Shown one piece after another: positions 12,644-12,813 of a stretch of 12,813 nucleotides of DNA. The notes beneath the pieces are model-generated. The model ran no database searches. It saw only the letters and a list, made by a program, of their open reading frames with translations, and was not told the DNA's origin. Position 1 is the first letter of the stretch. Each line of letters begins with the position of its first letter. The stretch spans positions 1 to 12,813 of the forward strand of contig JAOUEK010000016.1 in assembly GCA_029858755.1 (NCBI GenBank), given 5' to 3'. The position numbers and the translations under genes are program-made. This DNA is from Thermoleophilia bacterium. GTDB lineage: Bacteria; Actinomycetota; Thermoleophilia; Gaiellales; Gaiellaceae.

Positions 12644-12813
12644 GCCGGGCGCGGCGCCAGCCGTCCGGGTCGCGCTCGTAGCGCACACGGGCGTGCAGGC
12701 GGTTCGGTTGCCCCTGCCAGAACTCCATCGCCTCGGGCACCACCCGGTACCCGCCCCAAAACGGCGGCAGCGGCACGTCCACGTCGGCGAACCGAGCCTC
12801 GACCTCGGCGTAG
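12633..12813 (-). CDS. pdxH: PdxH, pyridoxamine/pyridoxine 5'-phosphate oxidase, C-terminal part
   Basis: Fifty-nine C-terminal residues are visible on the - strand, running off the right edge. FMN-dependent PdxH oxidises pyridoxine or pyridoxamine phosphate to PLP. Seen: [20 protein letters not shown], then [26 protein letters not shown] and TAG at 12635-12633. EFWQxxxxRLHxR is the PNPOx signature; the residue between His and Arg is Ala where Asp, Asn or Glu is usual. The C-terminal RL.P ending is typical for the family. The stop lies inside the last codons of the convergent hydrolase gene. PLP is the SufS cofactor, but no direct operon link exists. Confidence 0.93.
   Translation of the reverse strand, partial: YAEVEARFADVDVPLPPFWGGYRVVPEAMEFWQGQPNRLHARVRYERDPDGWRRARLSP

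Noticed and set aside
11174..12688. A 504-residue open frame on the - strand opposite the hydrolase
   Set aside because: It overlaps the well-supported hydrolase and dcd genes and has shadow-like composition. The real - strand gene at this end (pdxH) is in another frame.
1..12813. CRISPR array, transposase, integrase or phage gene
   Set aside because: No regularly spaced repeats, no terminal inverted repeats with a transposase, and no phage-type proteins were found.

Overview
The window is high-GC DNA with frequent GTG starts, 1-4 bp stop/start overlaps, and TAnnnT boxes 6-9 nt upstream of start codons (a leaderless-mRNA pattern). This points to an actinobacterium. The RPDDRA-repeat secreted protein and the Mycobacterium CtpE-like ATPase fit a deep actinobacterial lineage such as Thermoleophilia/Gaiellales, but that placement is inference.

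Layout on the + strand. (1) 1-2780: 3' part of sufB, a small VOC (glyoxalase-fold) gene, then sufD, closed by a hairpin. (2) 2781-3979: a poorly conserved stretch with a truncated ferric-reductase-like remnant on the - strand, a tandem operator-like repeat, an 18-residue hydrophobic mini-ORF, a hairpin-rich leader, and a secreted RPDDRA-repeat protein closed by a strong terminator. (3) 4017-7004: a LON-substrate-binding-domain protein and a CtpE-like P-type ATPase. (4) 7001-9178: sufS (overlapping the ATPase stop by ATGA), sufU and a Rieske ferredoxin. (5) 9198-9806: a class I SAM O-methyltransferase. (6) 9833-10063: a compact unit with a -10 box, a near-perfect Shine-Dalgarno, a 14-codon mini-ORF, a folded RNA and a terminator, with no downstream gene on its strand. 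(7) 10081-11388, - strand: an FMN reductase and dCTP deaminase (dcd). (8) 11444-12643: a membrane-anchored putative glycoside hydrolase (DUF4015 type) converging on and overlapping the 3' end of pdxH (- strand, partial).

Main theme: a SUF Fe-S cluster assembly locus split in two. SufB-SufD (scaffold) and SufS-SufU (PLP cysteine desulfurase and sulfur acceptor) are about 4.2 kb apart, and sufC is not visible. The Rieske protein is a plausible Fe-S client or electron carrier. PdxH makes the PLP that SufS needs, although this may be chance proximity. The most unusual element is the unit at 9833-10063. Its strand is read through a mini-ORF whose last codons and stop lie inside a 17-bp long-range helix, and its Shine-Dalgarno is complementary to a downstream hairpin loop. 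I cannot assign it to an RNA family I know.
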